Assembly: GCA_964057225.1 (NCBI GenBank)
Contig: OZ059900.1
Span: 4,040,501-4,104,500, forward strand
Length of the DNA stretch: 64,000 nucleotides
Source: Auanema rhodensis
Taxonomy: Eukaryota; Nematoda; Chromadorea; Rhabditida; Rhabditidae
Direction: 5' to 3'
Shown here: piece after piece, positions 48,902 to 62,168 of the stretch
Layout of the letters: each line of letters starts with the position of its first letter
Numbering within the stretch: the stretch's first letter is position 1
Made by a program: the position numbers and the translations under genes
The notes under the pieces: model-generated
Databases searched by the model: none
Told to the model about the DNA's origin: nothing
Seen by the model: only the letters and a program-made list of their open reading frames with translations

Positions 48902-49741
48902 TACGAATGCCCCCGAATCGTCCCTATTAATCATTAATTCGACTCTCAAACCAATAAATAGAACCGAAGTCCTCTTTTATTATTCCATGATAGCACATAC
49001 AAGCAATCGCTTGCTTTGAGCGCTTTGATTTATTCAAAGTAAACCCGAGCCAGTATACACACCGAAGTACATACACAAAACCGACAAAATAGACACATCT
49101 ATGATTACCGGCAAGCCGTATCACAGAAAATGCCTCAGATCCAACTACGAGCTTTTTAACTACAGCAATAACGTTTTACACTAGTGGAGCTGGAATTACC
49201 GCGGCTGCTGGCACCAGACTTGCCCTCCACTGGGTCCTTGTAGAGCTATTTAAGCTCAGCTCAGTGAAATAATCAATCTAAAAAGATTGATCTTTTTATT
49301 TTTAGTTACTATCTCACTGAAGTAGTGGATAAGTTACGCGCCTGCTGCCTTCCTTGGATGTGGTAGCCGTTTCTAAGGCTCCCTCTCCGGAGTCGAACCC
49401 TAATTCTCCGTTACCCGTGATCACCATGGTAAAACTCTATATTACCATCAGGTTGATAGGGCAAACATTAATCTCGAAAAAAGACAGTAAAACCGTCGAT
49501 TAACTGGGTTATTCAGAGTCAACAAACATTAAATTGGTTTGTACTAATAACTGCGTTGAACTTGGGAAGAAGAACAACTATTAAGCATGTATTAGCTCCA
49601 GAATTACCACAGTTATCCATAGAAATCGAGAAAAATCATATCTGCTCTAATGAGCCGTTCGCAGTTTCTCAAAAATAATGAACTTTATACATGCATGGCT
49701 TAATCTTTTACTTGAGCATACAGCGCTGACAGAATCAATCA
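48902..49741 (-). rRNA. 18S 5' part, unit 16
   Basis: Common form; partner of unit 13 in the 10,354 bp block. Confidence 0.95.
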
Positions 49742-50056
49742 GATTCGCAATAGAGAATCCATTATTTCTTACTAAACAATATAAATATCGAGAAGTAGAA
49801 TAATTTTTTTTTCCCAATTCACCAAAAAAATTAAGAAAGTTGAAAAATCACACAGAAACGACACATTATAGAAAATATTCACATTTTTCAATGTGAACAA
49901 GTAAAATTGCAGATAACGAAAATTATTGTAAAAATTTTCTCCTGCTACCTTACGATTGTGATATCGTTTCGGTGAATAGTGTAACAATCTTCAGATATTA
50001 TTTCATAATGTTTATATTCCGATGAAACATTCCAGTAAAAATTTTATGTAAAATAC
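49742..50056 (-). promoter_or_regulatory. 5' ETS-like leader, unit 16
   Basis: Common form. Confidence 0.5.
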
Positions 50057-50906
50057 TTTTCCTGCAAAAATACACCTACAAACTACTTTTCCTGCAAAAT
50101 TACACGAAAAAAAATTTTTCCTGCAAAAATACACAAAGAAAAAGTTTTCATGTATAAATACACGAAAAATAATTTTTCCTGCAAAAATACACAAAGAAAA
50201 AGTTTTCATGTATAAATACACAAAGAAAAAGTTTTCATGTATAAATACACGAAGAAACTACTTTTCCTGCAAAAATACACAAAGAAAAAGTTTTCATGTA
50301 TAAATACACGAAAAATAATTTTTCCTGCAAAAATACACAAAGAAAAAGTTTTCATGTATAAATACACAAAGAAAAAGTTTTCATGTATAAATACACGAAG
50401 AAACTACTTTTCCTGCAAAAATACACAAAGAAAAAGTTTTCATGTATAAATACACGAAAAAAAGTTTTTCCTGCAAAAATACACGAAGAAACTACTTTTA
50501 CCGCAAAAATACACGAAGAAACTACTTTTCCTGCAAAAATACACCTACAAATTACATTTCCTGCAAAAATACACGAAAAAAAATTTTTCCTGCAAAAATA
50601 CACAAAGAAAAAGTTTTCATGTATAAACACACGAAAAAAAATTTTTCCTGCAAAAATACACGAAGAAACTACTTTTCTTGCAAAAATACACAAAGAAAAA
50701 GTTTTCCTGCAAATATACACGAAAAAAAATTTTTCCTGCAAAAATACACGAAAAAAAATTTTTCCTGCAAAAATACACGAAAAAAAATTTTTCCTACAAA
50801 AATACACAAAAAAAAATTTTTCCCTGCAAAAATTCTGAAAAAAAATTTTTCCCTTGTAAAAATTCACTAAAAAATTTTTCTCCCTGCAAAAATGCGAAAA
50901 AAAAAA
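50057..50906. repeat. IGS minisatellite, unit 16, ~850 bp
   Basis: Same as unit 13 at +10,354 bp. Confidence 0.95.
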
Positions 50907-50966
50907 ATTTATTCAGAAATACTTCCCCGAAGACATATGGTATCAAAATTTCGTTCCTCTCTCATT

Positions 50967-51902
50967 TACTTGATTGATTCTGTCAGCGCTGTATGCTCAA
51001 GTAAAAGATTAAGCCATGCATGTATAAAGTTCATCATTTTTGAGAAACTGCGATAGGCTCACAGCTCAGAGACCAAAAAAATTTCCAAGTCCAAAAAAAA
51101 TTTTTTTTTCAACATGTTTTCACGATACTCTCAAAACATTTTTTACACATTTTTAAAGAGTTTTAACATTGGAATTGAGAAACAAAATTTTTTTTTTACT
51201 TGATTGATTCTGTCAGCGCTGTAGCTTTCGTCAAGGATTAAGCCATGCCAACCGCTCACCGACCACAAAAAAATTTTTTTCACGTACTTGATTGATTCTG
51301 TCAGCGCTGTATGCTCAAGTAAAAGATTAAGCCATGCATGTATAAAGTTCATCATTTTTGAGAAACTGCGATAGGCTCACAGCTCAGAGACCAAAAAAAT
51401 TTCCAAGTCCAAAAAAAATTTTTTTTTCAACATGTTTTCACGATACTCTCAAAACATTTTTTACACATTTTTAAAGAGTTTTAACATTGGAATTGAGAAA
51501 CAAAATTTTTTTTTTACTTGATTGATTCTGTCAGCGCTGTAGCTTTCGTCAAGGATTAAGCCATGCCAACCGCTCACCGACCACAAAAAATTTTTTTTCA
51601 CGTACTTGATTGATTCTGTCAGCGCTGTATGCTCAAGTAAAAGATTAAGCCATGCATGTAGAAAGTTGAACTTTTTAAGCCAAACCGCCAACCGACCAAA
51701 AATTTTTTCTAGTCAAAAATTATGGAAATTTTTGAAAAAATATGCAAATTTTTTTTTTCAAAACTATTTTTCAGAGTAGTCTTATTCTATTTTCTGACTC
51801 TTTTTACATATTTTACACTATATATGAAATATGTTTTGGAAAATTTCCCGATATGGCTTAATCCTTGAGGAAAGCTACAGCGCTGACAGAATCAATCAAG
51901 TA
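50967..51902. repeat. 18S tag cluster, unit 17, with 318 bp duplication
   Basis: a 50967, b 51197, a' 51285, b' 51515, c 51603 on plus; d 51853-51902 on minus. Same A/T-tract variant as unit 14. Confidence 0.85.
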
Positions 51903-52000
51903 AAATTTGCCATTTTTATCAAAATTTTTGATTTTTTAAATTAAAATTCTCGGGTGACCATTTATATGCGCTTTTTTTTGAAAAATGGTTCCAATATTCC

Positions 52001-52143
52001 AATAAAGTATACTTTTTCTTACAAATAAAGTATACCTTTTCTTACAAATAAAGTATACCTTTTTTAAAATAAGGTATCAATATTGCTATCGCTATATACA
52101 ATCAATAAAACGTTATTTGAAACAAGAATAAGGTATACTTTCA
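52001..52143 (-). terminator. GTATAC-box cluster, unit 17
   Basis: TTAC form. Confidence 0.4.
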
Positions 52144-52152
52144 GGTATAAAA

Positions 52153-52223
52153 CAAAACATCCAATCAAAGGATAGTCTCAACAGATCGCAGTTTATAAAG
52201 ACTGCTCTACTGGATACAACACC
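52153..52223 (-). rRNA. 28S 3'-end fragment, unit 17
   Basis: Same as unit 1. Confidence 0.8.
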
Positions 52224-53063
52224 TACGAATGCCCCCGAATCGTCCCTATTAATCATTAATTCGACTCTCAAACCAATAAATAGAACCGAAGTCCTCTTTT
52301 ATTATTCCATGATAGCACATACAAGCAATCGCTTGCTTTGAGCGCTTTGATTTATTCAAAGTAAATCCGAGCCAGTATACACACCGAAGTACATACACAA
52401 AACCGACAAAATAGACACATCTATGATTACCGGCAAGCCGTATCACAGAAAATGCCTCAGATCCAACTACGAGCTTTTTAACTACAGCAATAACGTTTTA
52501 CACTAGTGGAGCTGGAATTACCGCGGCTGCTGGCACCAGACTTGCCCTCCACTGGGTCCTTGTAGAGCTATTTAAGCTCAGCTCAGTGAAATAATCAATC
52601 TAAAAAGATTGATCTTTTTATTTTTAGTTACTATCTCACTGAAGTAGTGGATAAGTTACGCGCCTGCTGCCTTCCTTGGATGTGGTAGCCGTTTCTAAGG
52701 CTCCCTCTCCGGAGTCGAACCCTAATTCTCCGTTACCCGTGATCACCATGGTAAAACTCTATATTACCATCAGGTTGATAGGGCAAACATTAATCTCGAA
52801 AAAAGACAGTAAAACCGTCGATTAACTGGGTTATTCAGAGTCAACAAACATTAAATTGGTTTGTACTAATAACTGCGTTGAACTTGGGAAGAAGAACAAC
52901 TATTAAGCATGTATTAGCTCCAGAATTACCACAGTTATCCATAGAAATCGAGAAAAATCATATCTGCTCTAATGAGCCGTTCGCAGTTTCTCAAAAATAA
53001 TGAACTTTATACATGCATGGCTTAATCTTTTACTTGAGCATACAGCGCTGACAGAATCAATCA
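52224..53063 (-). rRNA. 18S 5' part, unit 17
   Basis: T at 52366, as in unit 14. Confidence 0.95.
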
Positions 53064-53378
53064 GATTCGCAATAGAGAATCCATTATTTCTTACTAAACA
53101 ATATAAATATCGAGAAGTAGAATAATTTTTTTTTCCCAATTCACCAAAAAAATTAAGAAAGTTGAAAAATCACACAGAAACGACACATTATAGAAAATAT
53201 TCACATTTTTCAATGTGAACAAGTAAAATTGCAGATAACGAAAATTATTGTAAAAATTTTCTCCTGCTACCTTACGATTGTGATATCGTTTCGGTGAATA
53301 GTGTAACAATCTTCAGATATTATTTCATAATGTTTATATTCCGATGAAACATTCCAGTAAAAATTTTATGTAAAATAC
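53064..53378 (-). promoter_or_regulatory. 5' ETS-like leader, unit 17
   Basis: Common form. Confidence 0.5.
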
Positions 53379-54228
53379 TTTTCCTGCAAAAATACACCTA
53401 CAAACTACTTTTCCTGCAAAATTACACGAAAAAAAATTTTTCCTGCAAAAATACACAAAGAAAAAGTTTTCATGTATAAATACACGAAAAATAATTTTTC
53501 CTGCAAAAATACACAAAGAAAAAGTTTTCATGTATAAATACACAAAGAAAAAGTTTTCATGTATAAATACACGAAGAAACTACTTTTCCTGCAAAAATAC
53601 ACAAAGAAAAAGTTTTCATGTATAAATACACGAAAAATAATTTTTCCTGCAAAAATACACAAAGAAAAAGTTTTCATGTATAAATACACAAAGAAAAAGT
53701 TTTCATGTATAAATACACGAAGAAACTACTTTTCCTGCAAAAATACACAAAGAAAAAGTTTTCATGTATAAATACACGAAAAAAAGTTTTTCCTGCAAAA
53801 ATACACGAAGAAACTACTTTTACCGCAAAAATACACGAAGAAACTACTTTTCCTGCAAAAATACACCTACAAATTACATTTCCTGCAAAAATACACGAAA
53901 AAAAATTTTTCCTGCAAAAATACACAAAGAAAAAGTTTTCATGTATAAACACACGAAAAAAAATTTTTCCTGCAAAAATACACGAAGAAACTACTTTTCT
54001 TGCAAAAATACACAAAGAAAAAGTTTTCCTGCAAATATACACGAAAAAAAATTTTTCCTGCAAAAATACACGAAAAAAAATTTTTCCTGCAAAAATACAC
54101 GAAAAAAAATTTTTCCTACAAAAATACACAAAAAAAAATTTTTCCCTGCAAAAATTCTGAAAAAAAATTTTTCCCTTGTAAAAATTCACTAAAAAATTTT
54201 TCTCCCTGCAAAAATGCGAAAAAAAAAA
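53379..54228. repeat. IGS minisatellite, unit 17, ~850 bp
   Basis: Same as unit 14. Confidence 0.95.
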
Positions 54229-54288
54229 ATTTATTCAGAAATACTTCCCCGAAGACATATGGTATCAAAATTTCGTTCCTCTCTCATT

Positions 54289-55224
54289 TACTTGATTGAT
54301 TCTGTCAGCGCTGTATGCTCAAGTAAAAGATTAAGCCATGCATGTATAAAGTTCATCATTTTTGAGAAACTGCGATAGGCTCACAGCTCAGAGACCAAAA
54401 AAATTTCCAAGTCCAAAAAAAATTTTTTTTTCAACATGTTTTCACGATACTCTCAAAACATTTTTTACACATTTTTAAAGAGTTTTAACATTGGAATTGA
54501 GAAACAAAATTTTTTTTTTACTTGATTGATTCTGTCAGCGCTGTAGCTTTCGTCAAGGATTAAGCCATGCCAACCGCTCACCGACCACAAAAAAATTTTT
54601 TTCACGTACTTGATTGATTCTGTCAGCGCTGTATGCTCAAGTAAAAGATTAAGCCATGCATGTATAAAGTTCATCATTTTTGAGAAACTGCGATAGGCTC
54701 ACAGCTCAGAGACCAAAAAAATTTCCAAGTCCAAAAAAAATTTTTTTTTCAACATGTTTTCACGATACTCTCAAAACATTTTTTACACATTTTTAAAGAG
54801 TTTTAACATTGGAATTGAGAAACAAAATTTTTTTTTTACTTGATTGATTCTGTCAGCGCTGTAGCTTTCGTCAAGGATTAAGCCATGCCAACCGCTCACC
54901 GACCACAAAAAAATTTTTTTCACGTACTTGATTGATTCTGTCAGCGCTGTATGCTCAAGTAAAAGATTAAGCCATGCATGTAGAAAGTTGAACTTTTTAA
55001 GCCAAACCGCCAACCGACCAAAAATTTTTTCTAGTCAAAAATTATGGAAATTTTTGAAAAAATATGCAAATTTTTTTTTTCAAAACTATTTTTCAGAGTA
55101 GTCTTATTCTATTTTCTGACTCTTTTTACATATTTTACACTATATATGAAATATGTTTTGGAAAATTTCCCGATATGGCTTAATCCTTGAGGAAAGCTAC
55201 AGCGCTGACAGAATCAATCAAGTA
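54289..55224. repeat. 18S tag cluster, unit 18, with 318 bp duplication
   Basis: a 54289, b 54519, a' 54607, b' 54837, c 54925 on plus; d 55175-55224 on minus. Confidence 0.85.
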
Positions 55225-55322
55225 AAATTTGCCATTTTTATCAAAATTTTTGATTTTTTAAATTAAAATTCTCGGGTGACCATTTATATGCGCTTTTTTT
55301 TGAAAAATGGTTCCAATATTCC

Positions 55323-55465
55323 AATAAAGTATACTTTTTCTTACAAATAAAGTATACCTTTTCTTACAAATAAAGTATACCTTTTTTAAAATAAGGTATC
55401 AATATTGCTATCGCTATATACAATCAATAAAACGTTATTTGAAACAAGAATAAGGTATACTTTCA
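55323..55465 (-). terminator. GTATAC-box cluster, unit 18
   Basis: TTAC form. Confidence 0.4.
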
Positions 55466-55474
55466 GGTATAAAA

Positions 55475-55545
55475 CAAAACATCCAATCAAAGGATAGTCT
55501 CAACAGATCGCAGTTTATAAAGACTGCTCTACTGGATACAACACC
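55475..55545 (-). rRNA. 28S 3'-end fragment, unit 18
   Basis: Same as unit 1. Confidence 0.8.
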
Positions 55546-56385
55546 TACGAATGCCCCCGAATCGTCCCTATTAATCATTAATTCGACTCTCAAACCAATA
55601 AATAGAACCGAAGTCCTCTTTTATTATTCCATGATAGCACATACAAGCAATCGCTTGCTTTGAGCGCTTTGATTTATTCAAAGTAAATCCGAGCCAGTAT
55701 ACACACCGAAGTACATACACAAAACCGACAAAATAGACACATCTATGATTACCGGCAAGCCGTATCACAGAAAATGCCTCAGATCCAACTACGAGCTTTT
55801 TAACTACAGCAATAACGTTTTACACTAGTGGAGCTGGAATTACCGCGGCTGCTGGCACCAGACTTGCCCTCCACTGGGTCCTTGTAGAGCTATTTAAGCT
55901 CAGCTCAGTGAAATAATCAATCTAAAAAGATTGATCTTTTTATTTTTAGTTACTATCTCACTGAAGTAGTGGATAAGTTACGCGCCTGCTGCCTTCCTTG
56001 GATGTGGTAGCCGTTTCTAAGGCTCCCTCTCCGGAGTCGAACCCTAATTCTCCGTTACCCGTGATCACCATGGTAAAACTCTATATTACCATCAGGTTGA
56101 TAGGGCAAACATTAATCTCGAAAAAAGACAGTAAAACCGTCGATTAACTGGGTTATTCAGAGTCAACAAACATTAAATTGGTTTGTACTAATAACTGCGT
56201 TGAACTTGGGAAGAAGAACAACTATTAAGCATGTATTAGCTCCAGAATTACCACAGTTATCCATAGAAATCGAGAAAAATCATATCTGCTCTAATGAGCC
56301 GTTCGCAGTTTCTCAAAAATAATGAACTTTATACATGCATGGCTTAATCTTTTACTTGAGCATACAGCGCTGACAGAATCAATCA
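55546..56385 (-). rRNA. 18S 5' part, unit 18
   Basis: T at 55688, as in unit 15. Confidence 0.95.
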
Positions 56386-56700
56386 GATTCGCAATAGAGA
56401 ATCCATTATTTCTTACTAAACAATATAAATATCGAGAAGTAGAATAATTTTTTTTTCCCAATTAACCAAAAAAATTAAGAAAGTTGAAAAATCACACAGA
56501 AACGACACATTATAGAAAATATTCACATTTTTCAATGTGAACAAGTAAAATTGCAGATAACGAAAATTATTGTAAAAATTTTCTCCTGCTACCTTACGAT
56601 TGTGATATCGTTTCGGTGAATAGTGTAACAATCTTCAGATATTATTTCATAATGTTTATATTCCGATGAAACATTCCAGTAAAAATTTTATGTAAAATAC
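56386..56700 (-). promoter_or_regulatory. 5' ETS-like leader, unit 18
   Basis: 'aattaacc' variant near 56,461, as in unit 15. Confidence 0.5.
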
Positions 56701-58256
56701 TTTTCCTGCAAAAATACACCTACAAACTACTTTTCCTGCAAAATTACACGAAAAAAAATTTTTCCTGCAAAAATACACAAAGAAAAAGTTTTCATGTATA
56801 AATACACGAAAAATAATTTTTCCTGCAAAAATACACAAAGAAAAAGTTTTCATGTATAAATACACAAAGAAAAAGTTTTCATGTATAAATACACGAAGAA
56901 ACTACTTTTCCTGCAAAAATACACAAAGAAAAAGTTTTCATGTATAAATACACGAAAAATAATTTTTCCTGCAAAAATACACAAAGAAAAAGTTTTCATG
57001 TATAAATACACAAAGAAAAAGTTTTCATGTATAAATACACGAAGAAACTACTTTTCCTGCAAAAATACACAAAGAAAAAGTTTTCATGTATAAATACACG
57101 AAAAAAAGTTTTTCCTGCAAAAATACACGAAGAAACTACTTTTACCGCAAAAATACACGAAGAAACTACTTTTCCTGCAAAAATACACCTACAAATTACA
57201 TTTCCTGCAAAAATACACGAAAAAAAATTTTTCCTGCAAAAATACACAAAGAAAAAGTTTTCATGTATAAACACACGAAAAAAAAATTTTCCTGCAAAAA
57301 TACACGAAGAAACTACTTTTCTTGCAAAAATACACAAAAAAAAATTTTTCCTGCAAAAATACACGAAAAAAAATTTTTCCTGCAAAAATACACGAAGAAA
57401 CTACTTTTCCTGCAAAAATACACGAAAAAAATTTTTCCTGCAAAAATACACGAAGAAACTACTTTTCCAGTAAAAATTTTATGTAAAATACTTTTCCTGC
57501 AAAAATACACCTACAAACTACTTTTCCTGCAAAATTACACGAAAAAAAATTTTTCCTGCAAAAATACACAAAGAAAAAGTTTTCATGTATAAATACACGA
57601 AGAAACTACTTTTCCTGCAAAAATACACAAAGAAAAAGTTTTCATGTATAAATACACGAAAAAAAATTTTTCCTGCAAAAATACACGAAGAAACTACTTT
57701 TACCGCAAAAATACACGAAGAAACTACTTTTCCTGCAAAAATACACCTACAAATTACATTTCCTGCAAAAATACACGAAAAAAAATTTTTCCTGCAAAAA
57801 TACACAAAGAAAAAGTTTTCATGTATAAACACACGAAAAAAAATTTTTCCTGCAAAAATACACGAAGAAACTACTTTTCTTGCAAAAATACACAAAGAAA
57901 AAGTTTTCCTGCAAATATACACGAAAAAAAATTTTTCCTGCAAAAATACACAAAGAAAAAGTTTTTCCTGCAAAAATACACGAAGAAACTACTTTTCCTG
58001 CAAAAATACACTAAGAAAAAGTTTTCATGTATAAATACACGAAAAAAAAATTTTCCTGCAAAAATACACGAAGAAACTACTTTTCCCGCAAAAATACACG
58101 AAAAAAATTTTTTCCTGCAAAAATACACGAAAAAAAATTTTTCCTACAAAAATACACAAAAAAAAATTTTTCCCTGCAAAAATTCTAAAAAAAAATTTTT
58201 CCCTTGTAAAAATTCACTAAAAAATTTTTCTCCCTGCAAAAATGCGAAAAAAAAAA
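56701..58256. repeat. IGS minisatellite, unit 18, ~1,556 bp (composite)
   Basis: Same composite array as unit 15, with the internal leader/array boundary copy at 57467-57491. Confidence 0.95.
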
Positions 58257-58316
58257 ATTTATTCAGAAATACTTCCCCGAAGACATATGGTATCAAAATT
58301 TCGTTCCTCTCTCATT

Positions 58317-58934
58317 TACTTGATTGATTCTGTCAGCGCTGTATGCTCAAGTAAAAGATTAAGCCATGCATGTATAAAGTTCATCATTTTTGAGAAACTG
58401 CGATAGGCTCACAGCTCAGAGACCAAAAAAATTTCCAAGTCCAAAAAAAATTTTTTTTTCAACATGTTTTCACGATACTCTCAAAACATTTTTTACACAT
58501 TTTTAAAGAGTTTTAACATTGGAATTGAGAAACAAAATTTTTTTTTTACTTGATTGATTCTGTCAGCGCTGTAGCTTTCGTCAAGGATTAAGCCATGCCA
58601 ACCGCTCACCGACCACAAAAAAATTTTTTTCACGTACTTGATTGATTCTGTCAGCGCTGTATGCTCAAGTAAAAGATTAAGCCATGCATGTAGAAAGTTG
58701 AACTTTTTAAGCCAAACCGCCAACCGACCAAAAATTTTTTCTAGTCAAAAATTATGGAAATTTTTGAAAAAATATGCAAATTTTTTTTTTCAAAACTATT
58801 TTTCAGAGTAGTCTTATTCTATTTTCTGACTCTTTTTACATATTTTACACTATATATGAAATATGTTTTGGAAAATTTCCCGATATGGCTTAATCCTTGA
58901 GGAAAGCTACAGCGCTGACAGAATCAATCAAGTA
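58317..58934. repeat. 18S tag cluster, unit 19, single module
   Basis: a 58317, b 58547, c 58635 on plus; d 58885-58934 on minus. Confidence 0.85.
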
Positions 58935-59032
58935 AAATTTGCCATTTTTATCAAAATTTTTGATTTTTTAAATTAAAATTCTCGGGTGACCATTTATATG
59001 CGCTTTTTTTTGAAAAATGGTTCCAATATTCC

Positions 59033-59175
59033 AATAAAGTATACTTTTTCTTACAAATAAAGTATACCTTTTCTTACAAATAAAGTATACCTTTTTTAAA
59101 ATAAGGTATCAATATTGCTATCGCTATATACAATCAATAAAACGTTATTTGAAACAAGAATAAGGTATACTTTCA
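59033..59175 (-). terminator. GTATAC-box cluster, unit 19
   Basis: TTAC form. Confidence 0.4.
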
Positions 59176-59184
59176 GGTATAAAA

Positions 59185-59255
59185 CAAAACATCCAATCAA
59201 AGGATAGTCTCAACAGATCGCAGTTTATAAAGACTGCTCTACTGGATACAACACC
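59185..59255 (-). rRNA. 28S 3'-end fragment, unit 19
   Basis: Same as unit 1. Confidence 0.8.
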
Positions 59256-60095
59256 TACGAATGCCCCCGAATCGTCCCTATTAATCATTAATTCGACTCT
59301 CAAACCAATAAATAGAACCGAAGTCCTCTTTTATTATTCCATGATAGCACATACAAGCAATCGCTTGCTTTGAGCGCTTTGATTTATTCAAAGTAAACCC
59401 GAGCCAGTATACACACCGAAGTACATACACAAAACCGACAAAATAGACACATCTATGATTACCGGCAAGCCGTATCACAGAAAATGACTCAGATCCAACT
59501 ACGAGCTTTTTAACTACAGCAATAACGTTTTACACTAGTGGAGCTGGAATTACCGCGGCTGCTGGCACCAGACTTGCCCTCCACTGGGTCCTTGTAGAGC
59601 TATTTAAGCTCAGCTCAGTGAAATAATCAATCTAAAAAGATTGATCTTTTTATTTTTAGTTACTATCTCACTGAAGTAGTGGATAAGTTACGCGCCTGCT
59701 GCCTTCCTTGGATGTGGTAGCCGTTTCTAAGGCTCCCTCTCCGGAGTCGAACCCTAATTCTCCGTTACCCGTGATCACCATGGTAAAACTCTATATTACC
59801 ATCAGGTTGATAGGGCAAACATTAATCTCGAAAAAAGACAGTAAAACCGTCGATTAACTGGGTTATTCAGAGTCAACAAACATTAAATTGGTTTGTACTA
59901 ATAACTGCGTTGAACTTGGGAAGAAGAACAACTATTAAGCATGTATTAGCTCCAGAATTACCACAGTTATCCATAGAAATCGAGAAAAATCATATCTGCT
60001 CTAATGAGCCGTTCGCAGTTTCTCAAAAATAATGAACTTTATACATGCATGGCTTAATCTTTTACTTGAGCATACAGCGCTGACAGAATCAATCA
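59256..60095 (-). rRNA. 18S 5' part, unit 19
   Basis: A at 59487 (AAAATGACTC), shared only with unit 20. Confidence 0.95.
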
Positions 60096-60410
60096 GATTC
60101 GCAATAGAGAATCCATTATTTCTTACTAAACAATATAAATATCGAGAAGTAGAATAATTTTTTTTTCCCAATTCACCAAAAAAATTAAGAAAGTTGAAAA
60201 ATCACACAGAAACGACACATTATAGAAAATATTCACATTTTTCAATGTGAACAAGTAAAATTGCAGATAACGAAAATTATTGTAAAAATTTTCTCCTGCT
60301 ACCTTACGATTGTGATATCGTTTCGGTGAATAGTGTAACAATCTTCAGATATTATTTCATAATGTTTATATTCCGATGAAACATTCCAGTAAAAATTTTA
60401 TGTAAAATAC
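60096..60410 (-). promoter_or_regulatory. 5' ETS-like leader, unit 19
   Basis: Common form. Confidence 0.5.
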
Positions 60411-62108
60411 TTTTCCTGCAAAAATACACCTACAAACTACTTTTCCTGCAAAATTACACGAAAAAAAATTTTTCCTGCAAAAATACACAAAGAAAAAGTT
60501 TTCATGTATAAATACACGAAAAATAATTTTTCCTGCAAAAATACACAAAGAAAAAGTTTTCATGTATAAATACACAAAGAAAAAGTTTTCATGTATAAAT
60601 ACACGAAGAAACTACTTTTCCTGCAAAAATACACAAAGAAAAAGTTTTCATGTATAAATACACGAAAAATAATTTTTCCTGCAAAAATACACAAAGAAAA
60701 AGTTTTCATGTATAAATACACAAAGAAAAAGTTTTCATGTATAAATACACGAAGAAACTACTTTTCCTGCAAAAATACACAAAGAAAAAGTTTTCATGTA
60801 TAAATACACGAAAAAAAGTTTTTCCTGCAAAAATACACGAAGAAACTACTTTTACCGCAAAAATACACGAAGAAACTACTTTTCCTGCAAAAATACACCT
60901 ACAAATTACATTTCCTGCAAAAATACACGAAAAAAAATTTTTCCTGCAAAAATACACAAAGAAAAAGTTTTCATGTATAAACACACGAAAAAAAATTTTT
61001 CCTGCAAAAATACACGAAGAAACTACTTTTCTTGCAAAAATACACAAAGAAAAAGTTTTCCTGCAAATATACACGAAAAAAAATTTTTCCTGCAAAAATA
61101 CACGAAAAAAAATTTTTCCTGCAAAAATACACGAAGAAACTACTTTTCCTGCAAAAATACATGAAAAAAATTTTTCCTGCAAAAATACACGAAGAAACTA
61201 CTTTTCCTGCAAAAATACACGAAAAAAATTTTTCCTGCAAAAATACACGAAGAAACTACTTTTCCTGCAAAAATACACGAAAAAAATTTTTCCTGCAAAA
61301 ATACACGAAGAAACTACTTTTCCTGCAAAAATACACAAAGAAAAAGTTTTCATGTATAAATACACGAAAAATAATTTTTCCTGCAAAAATACACAAAGAA
61401 AAAGTTTTCATGTATAAATACACAAAGAAAAAGTTTTCATGTATAAATACACAAAGAAACTACTTTTCCTGCAAAAATACACAAAGAAAAAGTTTTCATG
61501 TATAAATACACGAAAAAAAGTTTTTCCTGCAAAAATACACGAAGAAACTACTTTTACCGCAAAAATACACGAAGAAACTACTTTTCCTGCAAAAATACAC
61601 CTACAAATTACATTTCCTGCAAAAATACACGAAAAAAAATTTTTCCTGCAAAAATACACAAAGAAAAAGTTTTCATGTATAAACACACGAAAAAAAATTT
61701 TTCCTGCAAAAATACACGAAGAAACTACTTTTCTTGCAAAAATACACAAAGAAAAAATTTTCCTGCAAATATACACGAAAAAAAATTTTTCCTGCAAAAA
61801 TACACGAAAAAAAATTTTTCCTGCAAAAATACACGAAGAAACTACTTTTCCTGCAAAAATACACTAAGAAAAAGTTTTCATGTATAAATACACGAAAAAA
61901 AAATTTTCCTGCAAAAATACACGAAGAAACTACTTTTCCCGCAAAAATACACGAAAAAAATTTTTTCCTGCAAAAATACACGAAAAAAATTTTTCCTACA
62001 AAAATACACAAAAAAAAATTTTTCCCTGCAAAAATTCTAAAAAAAAATTTTTCCCTTGTAAAAATTCACTAAAAAATTTTTCTCCCTGCAAAAATGCGAA
62101 AATAAAAA
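60411..62108. repeat. IGS minisatellite, unit 19, ~1,698 bp (longest)
   Basis: Composite array. It contains three copies of a 58 bp two-monomer unit (61148-61321), then a second run of the common middle part of the array (from ~61,322), then the ending of the unit 15/18 type. The last A run is interrupted by a T (GCGAAAATAAAAAA), which is private. Confidence 0.95.
61148..61321. repeat. Local 58 bp tandem, three copies, inside the unit 19 array
   Basis: A 28 bp and a 30 bp monomer form a pair starting at 61148, 61206 and 61264. The first copy differs by one base (ATACATG for ATACACG). It is absent from the 850 bp arrays. Confidence 0.85.
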
Positions 62109-62168
62109 ATTTATTCAGAAATACTTCCCCGAAGACATATGGTATCAAAATTTCGTTCCTCTCTCATT

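Larger units (their letters stand above)
38346..59053. repeat. 10,354 bp higher-order repeat, two copies (junction near 48,700)
   Basis: Three consecutive units of 3322, 3322 and 3710 bp recur in the same order at an offset of exactly 10,354 bp. Private markers recur at that offset: the A/T-tract variant near 41,235 and 51,589; the C-to-T change at 42012/52366 and 45334/55688; the 'aattaacc' variant near 46,108/56,461; and the 1,556 bp arrays at 46347 and 56701. The left limit is set by the TTGC/TTAC difference near 38,345 versus 48,699. The right limit is before 59,487, where the third block carries a new C-to-A change. Confidence 0.9.
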
